64,000 bases of DNA from Gnetum montanum (taxonomy: Eukaryota; Streptophyta; Gnetopsida; Gnetales; Gnetaceae). The stretch lies in assembly GCA_015680685.1 (NCBI GenBank), contig MNCI01010461.1, forward strand, positions 33,786-97,785, read 5' to 3'. The notes below the pieces were generated by a model that searched no databases, was not told the origin of the DNA, and saw only the letters and a list, made by a program, of their open reading frames with translations. A program made the translations under genes and the position numbers. This document shows, one piece after another, positions 11,600 through 23,357 of the stretch. The stretch's first letter is position 1; every line of letters starts with the position of its first letter.

Positions 11600-13361
11600 C
11601 TCACACACTTATTTCTAGTGGATCCGTATAGGGGTTGTGTTAATATTTCAAGCTTCCAGCCTACAATTGTACCCTTTATCATTATTATTGATGCATGGAG
11701 GCTTTTGTCTCTTCATAGTGATAGGTTCATCATTTTCATCCTATGTTGGAGTGGTGATGGTTGTTGGCTTTTGCGTATGATCAGGAGATATCGTTTTTGT
11801 AAGGAAGGATGTTACACCATGTTGACCTTGTATAGGTTTCGATGCATTGGTAGGTCTACAAGTTTTGTGCTTGTGTGAGGAAACTGCCCTAAAGAAAGGA
11901 CATTTCTGAGGTTGTGGTTGAGATTTACTAGCATTGTCATTTTTATGTATGTTCATAACACAAGTGTTATTCTTTCATTGATGTTGTTGTGTCAAACCTT
12001 CCTATGTTATTGGCAGTGACATATGGTGGAGGGAAGTATGAGAATATTGAAGACATGATGAAGAATGAGAGGCATGAGGTTGTGATCCCACAAAAGATGT
12101 CGTGGGTTGATATTATTTGGGAGAGTGGAAATAGTGATTTGAGGTAGAGGAAGTAGAACTAGTTGGAGAAACATGTTGTTGAACGTAATATCCATACAAA
12201 TTCAACTAGCCACAAGGATAGTGCTGGTTTAATGATGGCCTCCCCATGACCATCGATTTTGCCACTATGGTTGATAGTAGTTTTGAGGCTAATAAGAAGC
12301 CCCACTAGGATATTATGGTTGGTTGTAGGACTATCTATAATTACCTTATAGGGTAATTTCCTAGGCATTTGCTTTTGTACAAACTTGGGATTCAAAGCAA
12401 AGGCCCAATACTCATGTAGATGTATCATGACTAGGCAATAGCTCTTTGGATGGTCATATAGGTAGATGTCACATCCATCATCCTCTTCTATGGTTGAGTC
12501 TATAGCCTCTTCTCCTATAGTCATTTTCCCTTTTTGTCAATGAGTGTTCATACCTATTTCTTAGTTCTTTTTTCTCCTCTTATTTTGATCACTTCATTTG
12601 TTTTATGTTGCCCTCTCCTCTATGGTTTTCATGTAAGGTTTAACTTCTTTATTCATCAATTCCCACATCTTATCTATCCTTGCTTCAAGCTCATCAATAA
12701 ACTTTTGTATTGACAAGGTTTGTTGTGAGATCACCTCATTGAGAGCTACCTCTTTTTCCTCGTCATAAGCATGAACCCTCTTCTTTTGAAAAGTTGGATC
12801 CTAGGTATATTCCTCTACATTCTCTCATTTACATAACTATCTCTCTTCTTTTTCCACTTACACAATTAACCTTTGTATTTGATGGGCTTTCAGTTTATAT
12901 AACCGACCTTGGGCATAAATCCCAAAGGTCTACCTTGTTTTATTACAAAGCCCATCTATGATGTGGAAAAGTTGCTCTTTTTAAGAAAAATCATGGCATG
13001 GACATCTATGTAATAGAGAATAGTATCTATCCAAAGTCACATCCAAGGATTCATGTCTTTCTTACTTTCATCGTTGGATTTGTTTTCATAGGTTGGACAC
13101 TCTTGCATAGGTTTGATATTTTTCTTCAAAGAGTTCCAACATTGTGGACCATTGATGAATGGAATCTAATTCCAACAATCTATACCAACTTTTAGCTTCA
13201 TCTATTAGTGTCCTAAGAGAGAGCTTAAGCTTTTTCCACTTGTGTTCAGTGTTTTGCAAGGTGCAAGCATCATGGAAGGCTTGTAAATGATGTTGTGGAT
13301 TAGAATTATACCTCCCCTAAATTTAGGAATGTTGTTCATATTAAGTCATTTGATGTGGCTA
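11600..13361 (-). pseudogene. gag of element C, downstream part
   Basis: The minus strand reads MNNIP near 13344, matching MNNIPRFEGRY in A's gag, followed by matches to the capsid-like core (WYRLLELDSI, W..MLELFEEKYQ). Near 12460 it has EEDDGCDIYLYDHPKSYC, collinear with A's CGICQYEHPKGCC at about 32069, then FALNPKFVQKQMP against YALNPCLAKRQTP. The knuckle-like motif has lost one cysteine. Many stops interrupt it. Beyond 11900 it becomes a low-complexity spacer and then joins post-integrase sequence without any pol. Confidence 0.7.
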
Positions 13362-13366
13362 TCCCT

Positions 13367-14898
13367 TGAAACACTACAAAAATTTGCATGTTATGGATAA
13401 TTTTCATCATGTAGCTTTCACCCCATGAAACCCAAGGCAAAACTTCATTGTAAATGTGAACATTGTAACCCACAGTGGGCAATTTCACATACTTTATACT
13501 TTTGGGGCTAAAAATGCCTCATAAGTGGTCAAAGCCTCATTCCCTAAGTGGAAAAAGTTACCTAGCATCGATATTTGGGCTTGGGGGGGTCAAAATGCCT
13601 TTTGGAATGCCCAAAGTGGCAATTTGATGGGTTTTATGGGGAGTATACATTTTTCCATGCTGGAAACACTTGCAGGGGAGAAGATCTCATCTACCCCTAG
13701 TGTGGAAGGATGGAGGTTTCCTCCTCAGCTTGGAAACTTTTTCCCTTCAACATGGAGATTGCATGCTTAGCTTAAGAACCTTCCCCTTTAGCATGGAAGT
13801 TTTCCCCTAGCATGGAGACTCCATTCCCAATGTTGAAATTGCATGCCCTTAGCATGGAAGTCACAATAGCCAAATTTCAACACTTCATGCACTCCAATGT
13901 TGACCAGCCACTTCAACAAGCATGGTGGAGAGTTCAACGTGGAAGGTGTGCACTTGTTACTATTTATAGTAAATAGAATGACCATGGGAGGAAGGCACTT
14001 ACTATATATGGTAACCTCCCAAATTTGGGCACGCATCTCACCTAAATGAGGTAAAAATTTGCAACAATTTGCAGCCATTGTACAACCAAATCATAGTCAT
14101 TTTGCAACACCATTCATTGCCCAAAACCTATAAAATCAACCCCAAACACCATTTACAAGTTCCATAATTTTTCACAATTCAACACTTTTGCAGTTCCACT
14201 CTTTTGACACTTGAACATATTGAGCACACATACATTTTTTCAAGCAATAATTTCACTTGGGGCATTCTCAAGCACTCAAGAGATTTTGCAATCTCCCACG
14301 TTTGCATTCTCTTGAACCCTAGTGTGGAAGCATTATCACTCTAAGACTTGTCGATTTTTGGTGTCAATACTGGACTTATAAGATTTCCAAACCCCAATGT
14401 GGAGAACTCTAGCATCCAAATTTTCCACTTTTCTCACCTCCAACAGTAGCCAACGTTGCAAATCTAAGATTGTGGCACATAAGGTTTGATAGCATCAAGA
14501 GTGGCAGGGCATCCAAATCATGGAGTTGACTACATTGACTTCAATGGACCCTAAATCCCCATCCAAGTGGACCTCCTAGCTACCCATTCAAGCACCATTT
14601 GTACACATTTCTTTGAATTATTCTTTATTTTTTTCTCAATAAAGTTTTAAGTTTTAGGTTTAGTGGCCAAGATATATTTGTTTATTTTTTGTACATTATT
14701 CAAAGCTATTATCAATTTTTGCATTTCTTTTCTTTACATTATTTTGTAAACCTCCCAAGTCCCTGATTGATCTAACAAACTAGCCAGGGCACCTCAAATC
14801 CCATTCTTTGTAAATGCCCTAGGGATTCGAGGTTGAGGACTTTTTTGCATTTGATTCATTGATCTTCATTCTAGCCATTGACCTTTCCGGTTGCAATA
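13367..14898 (+). repeat. 5' LTR of element B
   Basis: Begins TGAAACACTACAAAAATTTG and ends GGTTGCAATA (CAACA in the partner LTR). It matches 48404-49924 throughout. It carries several copies of AGCATGGAAG/AGCATGGAGA between 13735 and 13865, the same word that forms the core of the ~186-bp array inside the element. A TATA-like AACCTATAAAATC lies near 14127, and AATAAAGTTTTAAG near 14638 is a candidate poly(A) signal. Confidence 0.85.
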
Positions 14899-16307
14899 GT
14901 TTTAAGAAGGGCCTTTGCTTGATTTGTATGGCTAAATCTAATTATCATTGTTGCCAATGTTGCCTATCACATTGAAACTTTCATTTTTTAGTCAAAACTT
15001 TTGAATCTACATTTTAATCAATGCTACCATCCATCCTCCTCTGCTTCCAAGACCTAGCATGGAGTGGCAGGTGTTTAGGCTTTGCAATTTTTACAGCAGN
15101 NNNNNNNNNNNNNNNNNNNNNNNNNNNNNNNNNNNNNNNNNNNNNNNNNNNNNNNNNNNNNNNNNNNNNNNNNNNNNNNNNNNNNNNNNNNNNNNNNNNN
15201 NNNNNNNNNNNNNNNNNNNNNNNNNNNNNNNNNNNNNNNNNNNNNNNNNNNNNNNNNNNNNNNNNNNNNNNNNNNNNNNNNNNNNNNNNNNNNNNNNNNN
15301 NNNNNNNNNNNNNNNNNNNNNNNNNNNNNNNNNNNNNNNNNNNNNNNNNNNNNNNNNNNNNNNNNNNNNNNNNNNNNNNNNNNNNNNNNNNNNNNNNNNN
15401 NNNNNNNNNNNNNNNNNNNNNNNNNNNNNNNNNNNNNNNNNNNNNNNNNNNNNNNNNNNNNNNNNNNNNNNNNNNNNNNNNNNNNNNNNNNNNNNNNNNN
15501 NNNNNNNNNNNNNNNNNNNNNNNNNNNNNNNNNNNNNNNNNNCCATACCTAATGTGGAGGTAGTTGGGAGGCCAACATGGGTGAGGTTTGTTACCAACTG
15601 AATGACTAGATCTGCTTTTGTTTCAAAGCCAACATTGCAAGTTGAAAGCCTTTTTCCATATTTTTTAAGCCATAACTCCTAGAAGATCATAGCTACCTCT
15701 TTCCCCCTATAATCAAATCTACAGCATGAAAGTTGTAGGCCATTAGGTGGTGGTTTTTTATAGTAGTTGCTATGAACTTTCTTAGCCCCAAAGCCAGCAT
15801 TGACACCTTTCCCCTTTTCCTTTTGCTACCAATTTCAATCTTTTTCAGCTTCTAAAGTTGGTGGTGTAGCCATTTCAAGAATTACCAAACTTTTAGAAGT
15901 TAGCTTCCCCTCATTTTTTCCAAGCTAAGAAAATTGGTAGCCTACAAAAACAAAGTTTCAAGGAAAAACCCAACTTTCCACTTTGATTTTTAGCCTTCTC
16001 CCCATCAATGTTGGAATAAAAGGGGTGAGATTCCCATTATCTCATCCTCCTTTTTTTTTGCCCCCTACGATACTTAGTGTAGAGGCAGTTGGAAGGCTAG
16101 CATGGGTAAGACTTGTTACCAACCTTTTCAACTTTCCATTTCCGGTAAAGAGGTAAATCCCCCTTACCCCCCACTTGCTAATTTTAGTAAGTATTTTGTT
16201 TTCAGCCATTTTTATTTTCTTTGAACATTTTTTAATTCCATTCACTAAAATTTACTTCTATTTTATTATTTGCAGTCTTGTTTTAAGCCATTCTCAATAC
16301 CATAGCC
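14899..16307 (+). other. Leader of element B, with assembly gap
   Basis: Non-coding. I could not recognise a primer binding site straight after the LTR. The stretch contains a run of N at 15100-15542. The segment CCTAATGTGGAGGTAGTTGG (15546) recurs in decayed form near 16070, about 520 bp apart, so the gap may sit in a local repeat. A TTATTTGCAG acceptor-like site at 16265-16274, 33 bp before the gag start, suggests a spliced leader; the donor may be in the gap. Confidence 0.45.
15100..15542. other. Assembly gap (443 N)
   Basis: A run of N with no sequence information. Frames reported across it are artefacts. Single N also occur at 17863, 48358 and 54310. Confidence 0.98.
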
Positions 16308-19190
16308 ATGTCTTTCCAGCAATCTACCAAGTTGTCCCTCACTTTCACTTGTGAAGGTCCTAATCAACAAGCCATGAGGGTCTATGACCCCAAAGACCCT
16401 ACTATCATCGAATGTAGGCAATCCTTTAAGGGTCAGATGAAAAATTCCTAATTTTGCATCCATAAATGAAGATAGATATAACTTCATTTGCAAAAAAATA
16501 TAGGTTGGCATGTTGATTCCATGCTTGGAAGCATAAGCTAAAAGGAAGTTTGAACCTATCCACTGTAATGGTGAGTACATCCCTTCCTCCTTTGACCAAA
16601 TACCTCTATCTGATATCTATGCAAGTATCCTAATCCAATTGATTACAATGGAGAAAGAAGATGACAAACATAGCTTTGAGGAACAACAAGAAGAGAAGGA
16701 TGAATTCAAGGTAGAATCTAAGCCCGAAAACATCCTTGGAGGGATTATTTCAATAAGGAATCCTCAAGTCCACCAAGCCTTCCCCTCATGCCTTTGTCTT
16801 CTCCATGGGCATGGTGCCACCATCTTCCACTTCCCCCTACCCTACCATAACTAACCCACACTGATCATAGCCATACATCAAAATTAATCAATGGCACAAA
16901 ATATGATCCATAAACCATCTATGTCATTTACCAAATGGCCTTAATCTGTGCAATCATCAATGGTGGTTTTTATCATCACAAATTCATTAACTACCAATGC
17001 AAGGTCCACCATGGGATCCCAAGCAACTCAAGGGTCACACACCCCATTTGTCCCATTTGTGTCTCAAGTACCAGCATAAACATCCTTTTCCTTGTTTGGC
17101 CCATAAGCCACAACCATAACACAATCACTTCCTTCTATCATGCAACCCATAATGAGGCCATAAGCCTCACAAAGAAATACCATAGCCTTATGTACAAGCC
17201 CCACAACGAACAAGGCCACCATAGGATCTAGATGATCAATGACCTAACGGAGGAGTTGAAGAAGCTTAAAGCATCTACCTCACAAACTACCAAGATTATG
17301 GATTTCTACCAGGATGATCCCATTAGTCCTATGGTCCCATCCTTACCACTTCCTCCTAGTTTCCCTATTCCTCAATTTAGCAAGTATAATGGCGAAGTTG
17401 AACCCAATGCTCACCTTATTACCTTCGATCTAAATGCTTACTCTTATAGCTATGGTGATGGGACGCGATATCACATGGGCCACGATATCGCGTATTTTCC
17501 CATTATATCGCGTACGCGATATCGCAGTCCGTCGCCAGTTCTATAAATAAGAAGTAGCTCTCCCTTGTTTCTCCATCTAGATCTTGCCATTTTTCCATTC
17601 CAAAGTTAGAATAATTTCCATGTGCCCGCAGTAGGAGTCCCAAAGTGAACAGATCTTTATTCAAGCAATTCTGTACCTGAGCACACGATTGTGTACAGCA
17701 ATAAAGATGAACTTTTGGATAAACCTTGCAGTTCATGGACTAAGCTAAATAGGACTTTAATTATTGTTATTTATTATTCATTGTTTAAATGCTTTCTTAA
17801 GGACTTAGTCTCTCTCAATCCTCAACTCTCATAGTTAAGTGCATTCAGTACGACAGCGTCGANAAACGCTAGTATTCATATGGTTAACTGTAGGGGTACC
17901 TCGCCACTCATCACATGGCCTCATACCATCATGAGGATTTTCCCTATGTCCTTAACTAGGAAAGCACTTGATTGGTACCACATACTACTTAGAGGATCCA
18001 TATCCTCTTTGGAGAACTTAGTATCCTAGTTTATCAATCACTTCAAGTATAACTTGAAACTTGACACCACACTTGATCAACCCATGAAGGTCAAGTAGGA
18101 GTCTTATGAACCCATACAGAAGTTCATCCAATGATGGAATGGACTACTCAATGAAATACTAAGGCCCATAGCCAAAGCCCATCTTTTAGCCATATTCAAA
18201 GGGGCAGTGAATGACTTTATTAAGTTAAAACTCTACTACCTTGATCCGCAATCACTCAACTAAGTGTTTTCGCAAACTAAAAACATAGAGGATGCTATAG
18301 AGGCTAGTCACAATCCGTGCTACATAGCATATAAATATCAACATACATGGAGATACAAAGAGAAAAACAAACAAAAGAATACAGCCATAGTAATTATTAC
18401 TAAACAAATAAAGATCACAAACTAAAGGCCAAGGGCCAACCCATTCAAGGCCCCCATCAATGACCTCAACAAACAACCATCAACCTCTAGGGCTACTACA
18501 TCAACAACAACTAGACCCAACTTTGAAAGGAAGGACAAGTCTAAATACACTACACTGCCATTAAAATCATCAGAGTTGTTAGACCAACTTTTGAAAAGTG
18601 AATGTATTCAATACAAACAAATGTCTAAAGCTTCCCAAAAGAAGCATGATAGACCCTATGAAATAGCTAAAAACCCCACTAGAGCAATGAAAGAGGACCC
18701 TCAACTACCTAAGGACTTCAAGTTAGTTCACTTCTGCCACTATCACCAGCTACCTAGTCATGACATAAACTTCTACCTCACACTAAGGGATAACCTATAG
18801 AGGATGATAGATAGGGAGAAGCTAGTCTTAGATGATTCCAATCCTATTCGGCCACAAAACTAGTTGATGTAGGTCTACAAAGATGCATTGAATAATAATG
18901 ACAACCCCTATGTTATTTTAGCATTTAACATTGATGACAATCAAAGACCTGCAAGAGAACCATTTGTTATCTGAGTACCCCTTTGTGATGAAAAGGCTTC
19001 TTTAGCCTCCACCAACTCAAGATCCCCTTTTGTCGTAAAAGTACAATCATGAGTGCCTCCAAGAAAAACTTTTGTAATCAGGGTCCCCCAAGCTAACACA
19101 ATGCAACTGGCCGTAGCCCAAATAACTATGCAATAACCTCCTATGATGGCCAATGCTACTGCCACTTCCTCACAACCAATCATAGACAAT
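16308..19190 (+). pseudogene. gag of element B, interrupted by a solo LTR
   Basis: The likely start is ATG 16308 (MSFQQSTKLSLTFTCEGP). The capsid-like core spans the solo LTR at 17456: FSKYNGEVEPNAHLITF before it, then RIFPMSLTRKALDWYHILL near 17932 after it, the usual gypsy gag pattern ending in a W-Y motif. A lysine-rich segment and FCHYHQLPSHDINFYLTLRD near 18735 follow; this resembles the C-x2-H-x4-HD knuckle of Tat gags, with one cysteine replaced by F. The reading frame has many stops, mostly TAG. Gag would form the virus-like particle. Not functional as it stands. Confidence 0.65.
17456..17913 (+). mobile_element. Solo LTR inside gag of element B
   Basis: Starts TGATGGGACGCG, ends CGCCACTCATCA, flanked by TATGG and CATGG (one mismatch, consistent with a 5-bp target duplication). 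U3 carries repeated CGCGATATC/CGTACGCGATATCGC words. A TATA box (CTATAAATAAG) is near 17541, TTTATTCAAGC near 17656 and CAATAAAGATGAAC near 17698. At 458 bp it is half the length of its relative at 22417-23357; the missing part lies around the single N at 17863, so the assembly there may be collapsed. Confidence 0.8.
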
Positions 19191-19553
19191 CAAAAAATTT
19201 CAGCCAGATAAAGGAAGAAGCATAAGCAAAAGCCTAATAATAAGTGTGACAAGTAAATGAAGGCTTGAAAGGAAGTGGGACCACTAAGGCCCACCTCCAT
19301 TTCAACAATACCCATGACCTCCTCTGCCCAACCCTTTCCAACCAACCAGCCACAGGAATACACCAAAGCCCATAACCAAAACAATGATGAAAAGCCCCAG
19401 CAACCATAACCTAAAGCCGAAGTTTGCATTTTGGGATGCATGGAGGAAGTAAGGCACAATCAAGGTAATAAGCCCATAGCCAACGATAAAAACTTCCTCA
19501 ATGTAATGAAATAACTCACGCAATCCCTCAAGCAAAAGAATACAACTTTAAGC

Positions 19554-20340
19554 TTGTATGATCTAATCATGACTTCCATCACACATCATGAGGCACTAGT
19601 CAAAATGTTGACTTCCATCCCCATTAGTGAGGACATCCCCACTTATGAGGGATTCATCCATGCAATGATGGTTCCTTCCTCATCAAGGGAGGAGAATTCA
19701 ACACCTCTAGTATTTTGTGATAGTGAAATCAAAGCCAACCCCCAAAATCGCGAAGTAACTACGACTCCTCTTTTCATAACCATAAGCATAGGACAATTTA
19801 AAGTACATAGGATGCATGTTGATGATGGAGCTACAACCAACATCATCCCACACACCATCATTGAATGCTTGTACTTAACTGAGCAAATACAATCTATAAC
19901 CACCACAACTCTTAAGTCCTTCAATGAATCAAGGGTTGCCATCAAGGGATCCATCTCCTTGGATTTTGTAGCAAGGGAGAAATTCCCCCACAACCATCAA
20001 TTTCTTGGTGATGGAGGAAACACTAGGATTCAACCTAATCCTAGGAAGGCCTTGGTTGTCTTAATTATGTGCTATGTCCTCTTCCATCCATTAAGAGATT
20101 CACCTTCCTTGTGAAGGAGGTGAAATCATCATTCATGGTGACAATGCGATTTCCCTGACTATCAACAATGTAAACATAGAACAAGGGTTTGAAATGGAGC
20201 TTTAGAAAAAAGCTCCTAGCCAGAAAATTCAACAATTCAAAAAAGAGCAACAACCCAAGAAAGCCAATGATGATAATGATAAGCATGGGATACGTTATGG
20301 GATGAACTCACTTCTAACATTCTAAGTGAAGGGAATGGCA
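19554..20340 (+). pseudogene. Protease domain of element B
   Basis: The frame from 19554 encodes TPLFITISIGQFKVHRMHVD then DGATTNIIP, a retropepsin active-site motif (D-G-A) near 19822. A downstream V.EQGFEMEL segment suggests the frame once continued. The role is cleavage of the gag-pol precursor. RT does not follow: the next coding match on the plus strand is RT more than 24 kb away (about 10 kb after removing insertions). Confidence 0.6.
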
Positions 20341-20639
20341 AATATAAGCTTGTGCAGAATAAGCCTTACTCATTCCCTAATCTCACAAAGATTAGAAAGA
20401 ATCTGTACAAGTAAAGTTTACCTTAAACTTCTCCATCCCATACCCTTATAACCAAATAGCCATATAGCCTAACTTTTTTTTTGCAATTAGCTATATATTT
20501 TTATACATTTTTGTTTTACTCTTTATGCACATAGCCTATGCATATAGCCTAAGTTTCTACTTTCATTTGCATTTTTACTTATTTATTACAACTTTATTTA
20601 CTTTTACTCATATTATAAACATCAAAAAGCCTTATAAAT
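20341..20639 (+). other. Non-coding, end of protease block
   Basis: AT-rich sequence with short repeats such as GCATATAGCCTA near 20530-20550. No coding match. Confidence 0.4.
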
Positions 20640-20875
20640 ATATCTTTCTATTCCATTAATGACCCACTATGGCCTTAAACTAAACTAGCAAAGATAATCA
20701 CAAAACAATGGTCTGCTATGACCTTAGACTAGCATTGCAGTCCGCTAAGACTTTGAACTGGCAATATGGCCTGCCATGACCTTAAACTAGCAAAGTAGCC
20801 ATAATCACACAACATAATATAACCTGTGCATGTGATGGCCTAAAACTAGCAAACATCATATTTATTATTATACTT
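20640..20875 (+). repeat. Minisatellite, first cluster in element B
   Basis: Four to five degenerate copies of a word like CCTTAAACTAGCA preceded by ATGGCC/ATGACC, at irregular spacing of 40-60 bp. The same word recurs at 44100-44440 and 48155-48255, so the clusters flank the block between protease and RT and also follow integrase. Confidence 0.7.
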
Positions 20876-22416
20876 CTTTTTGTTTAGCCTATTATAGCAT
20901 TAATTAGCCATTTAATGCCAAAACGTCAACATAGCCATTCTCAACATGCACAACATTTACAACATCTACTATAGCTATACATAGCAAAAAATAAAACCAA
21001 AATGCAACAACATATAGCTAATCAGTAGCCCATAGCCAAAACCATGACTTAAAACAAAAACAAAAACATAAAATATATCAAGCTTGTGGAGATTCTAACT
21101 CCATTACTTCTTGGGGTAGATGTGGAAGGCCTTCCTCCAAATGATGGAGGATCTAGTCCTCCATCATGTTAACCTAGTCAACATCCCCATGATCAATGCC
21201 AAAAAGGATGCTAGTCCTATCTATCACGGTCCAAGTAGGTGGCTCCCAAGTAATAGTAGCTATAGAGGTCTCACCTATAGTAGTGGTAATCCGAGTAGTA
21301 GGAAATTGCTCCACTGTGAGAGTACTTTCAAAAAGCTAATAAGCACTCTCTACCTAGATCCCCTAGATGAATAGCTCTCTCTTACACCATTCAACTGACT
21401 CCTTCTTAAGCCACTTAAGGTAGGCCCCATGATCCACCTTATACCATCGCTTGTGGACCTTTTCTTTCTTATCCCACTCTAGGACACAAACGTAGTGATC
21501 TTTCTAGTCCTCAACCTTCTAGGATATGAGGTCCATCTGCATATGTTGTTCTACCATCTCCCGTAGGACTACTACTTTGTCTTGAATGACATGCCAGTAG
21601 TAGGCCCACATGATCTCCCTAGTCTACAACTCCCCTAAGTTGGTCACTTGGGCCTTCACAAAAACCTTGCAGTCTCTGAGATCTCTAATAGCTTCCTCCT
21701 ACTATTGAGTCTTTTCCCTTAAGGCCACAACTTCCTCCCATAGTGATTTGTTAGACCTCTCTAGCTCCCATGAAATTTTTGCGTGCAACATTCCTAGATC
21801 ATTAGCAGTCTTGTAGAACTTCAAGGGTACACTAGATACATCTAAGGGAAGCTTAGGCAAGGAATCAATCTTCATGTCTCTGTTGGGGTTCCACTCCATA
21901 GAAGGCACTACAAAAAGCATGAAATATAACCATAAACATAATGTACAACCTAAAATAGCCATGACATAAGCATAGAAAAACAACTAAGGCACATAAAACG
22001 AAGTTCTTACCTATCTTAAGTGCAACTTATTGTAACTAGTCAATGATGTCCTTAGCCACCCCATGCATGAACTCCACTTTGTCTCAAGTCTCTACCCATG
22101 GTTTCACACAAAACTTAGGCACAGAAGCTTACACCGGTGGCTCAAGAACTACTATAATCATCATAATCATCAAAAGGTTAGGAAGAAAACCTAAACTAAA
22201 CCATAAGATATAGCAAAAATATTAAGGCATGGGCATACCTAGCTCCTCCTCCTCTTCCTCCTTCGGGATGATGATAAGGGATGTACCCGATACTGCCTCA
22301 CCGAATAAGGCATCTAGGTCATTTATATCTTCATCGGTGAATACTTCAACCACAAGTTGCTTTAGGAGTACCTCTTCCACACACCTTTGTTTTGCCTCCA
22401 TGGAAACTTGGGCTAT

Positions 22417-23357
22417 TGATGAGTGGCGAGATACCCCTACACTCAACCATACGAATACGAGCGTAGCACGCGCGATCCGGTTGAACTCCATAGACTAAGT
22501 GCCTACATGCCCCATGGAACACTTAGGATTAATTGTTCATTGTCTTCCTAGACTTACTTGTAGTTGTCACGGTGTATGGTTAAGCAAGTTTGAGGTATAT
22601 GATTTTTATAGTTTTTATGTTTTATGTCTCCTATGCTAACAAGGTGAAGGGTTGAGAAACTAATGCTAACTCTAACTAATGAACTAAGTCTAAATTACCT
22701 AGCATTAGCATCCATTCCCACTTACCGTACACACCCTGAACCGATGCAACCGTGGCTACCAAACGCTAATAGTTACTGGGATCACCACGCGTAATGCACA
22801 TGCTTGAAGTGGTCATACTGAGGCACTTAACTAGGAGGAAAGGGTTGAGAGAATCTAATCTAGCCTAAGCATGATGAGCATCCATTCCTTAATCATTCGT
22901 ACACATCCTTAAATGCTCGTAATCAAGTCATACTCATTCCGCGTTACTAGGAGATAAGGGTGAGAGAGAAAGCAATAAATAATAGGTAATAAATAATAAT
23001 AAATAAATAACAGATAATAAAATCCTATTCCATGCGCTGCAAGGTTTATCCAAAAAGCTCGTCTTTATTGCCGTACACAAACTTGCGTTCAAGTACAATG
23101 TTTGCTCAAATAAAGATCCGTTCACTTTAGGACTCCTACTGCGGGCTCATGGAAAAGATTCTATCTCTGGAGTGATCAATCTACCAGAGTTTCCCTACTT
23201 CTAGCCTAGGATGAGAAAACAAGGGAGAGCCACCTCTTATTTATAGATATGAAAGCACACCGCGATATCGCGTACGTGATATCGCAGGGGAAGATGCGAT
23301 ATCGCGTACACGATATCGAGAGGGATGCGATATCGCGATGACCGCGATATCACATCA
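22417..23357 (-). mobile_element. Solo LTR, minus orientation
   Basis: Flanked by perfect GCTAT duplications (22412-22416 and 23358-23362). On the minus strand it starts TGATGTGATATCGCGG and ends CGCCACTCATCA. U3 contains at least six CGATATCGCG-like palindromes (23260-23350). A TATA-like CTATAAATAAG lies at about 23245, TTTATTTGAGC near 23120, and CAATAAAGACGAGC near 23065. It is a full-length relative (941 bp) of the solo LTR at 17456 and sits in the antisense gene of element B. Confidence 0.85.

Noticed and set aside
15021-15601. Open frames of 156-180 codons
   Set aside because: They exist only because the N run at 15100-15542 contains no stop codons.
22229-22498. Serine-rich plus-strand frame of 89 codons
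   Set aside because: It is the reverse of the Glu-rich exon of the antisense gene and runs across a solo LTR boundary.
23260-23353. CRISPR-like array of repeated GATATCGCG words
   Set aside because: The words are short, irregularly spaced palindromes in an LTR U3 with TATA box and target duplication, in a plant genome.
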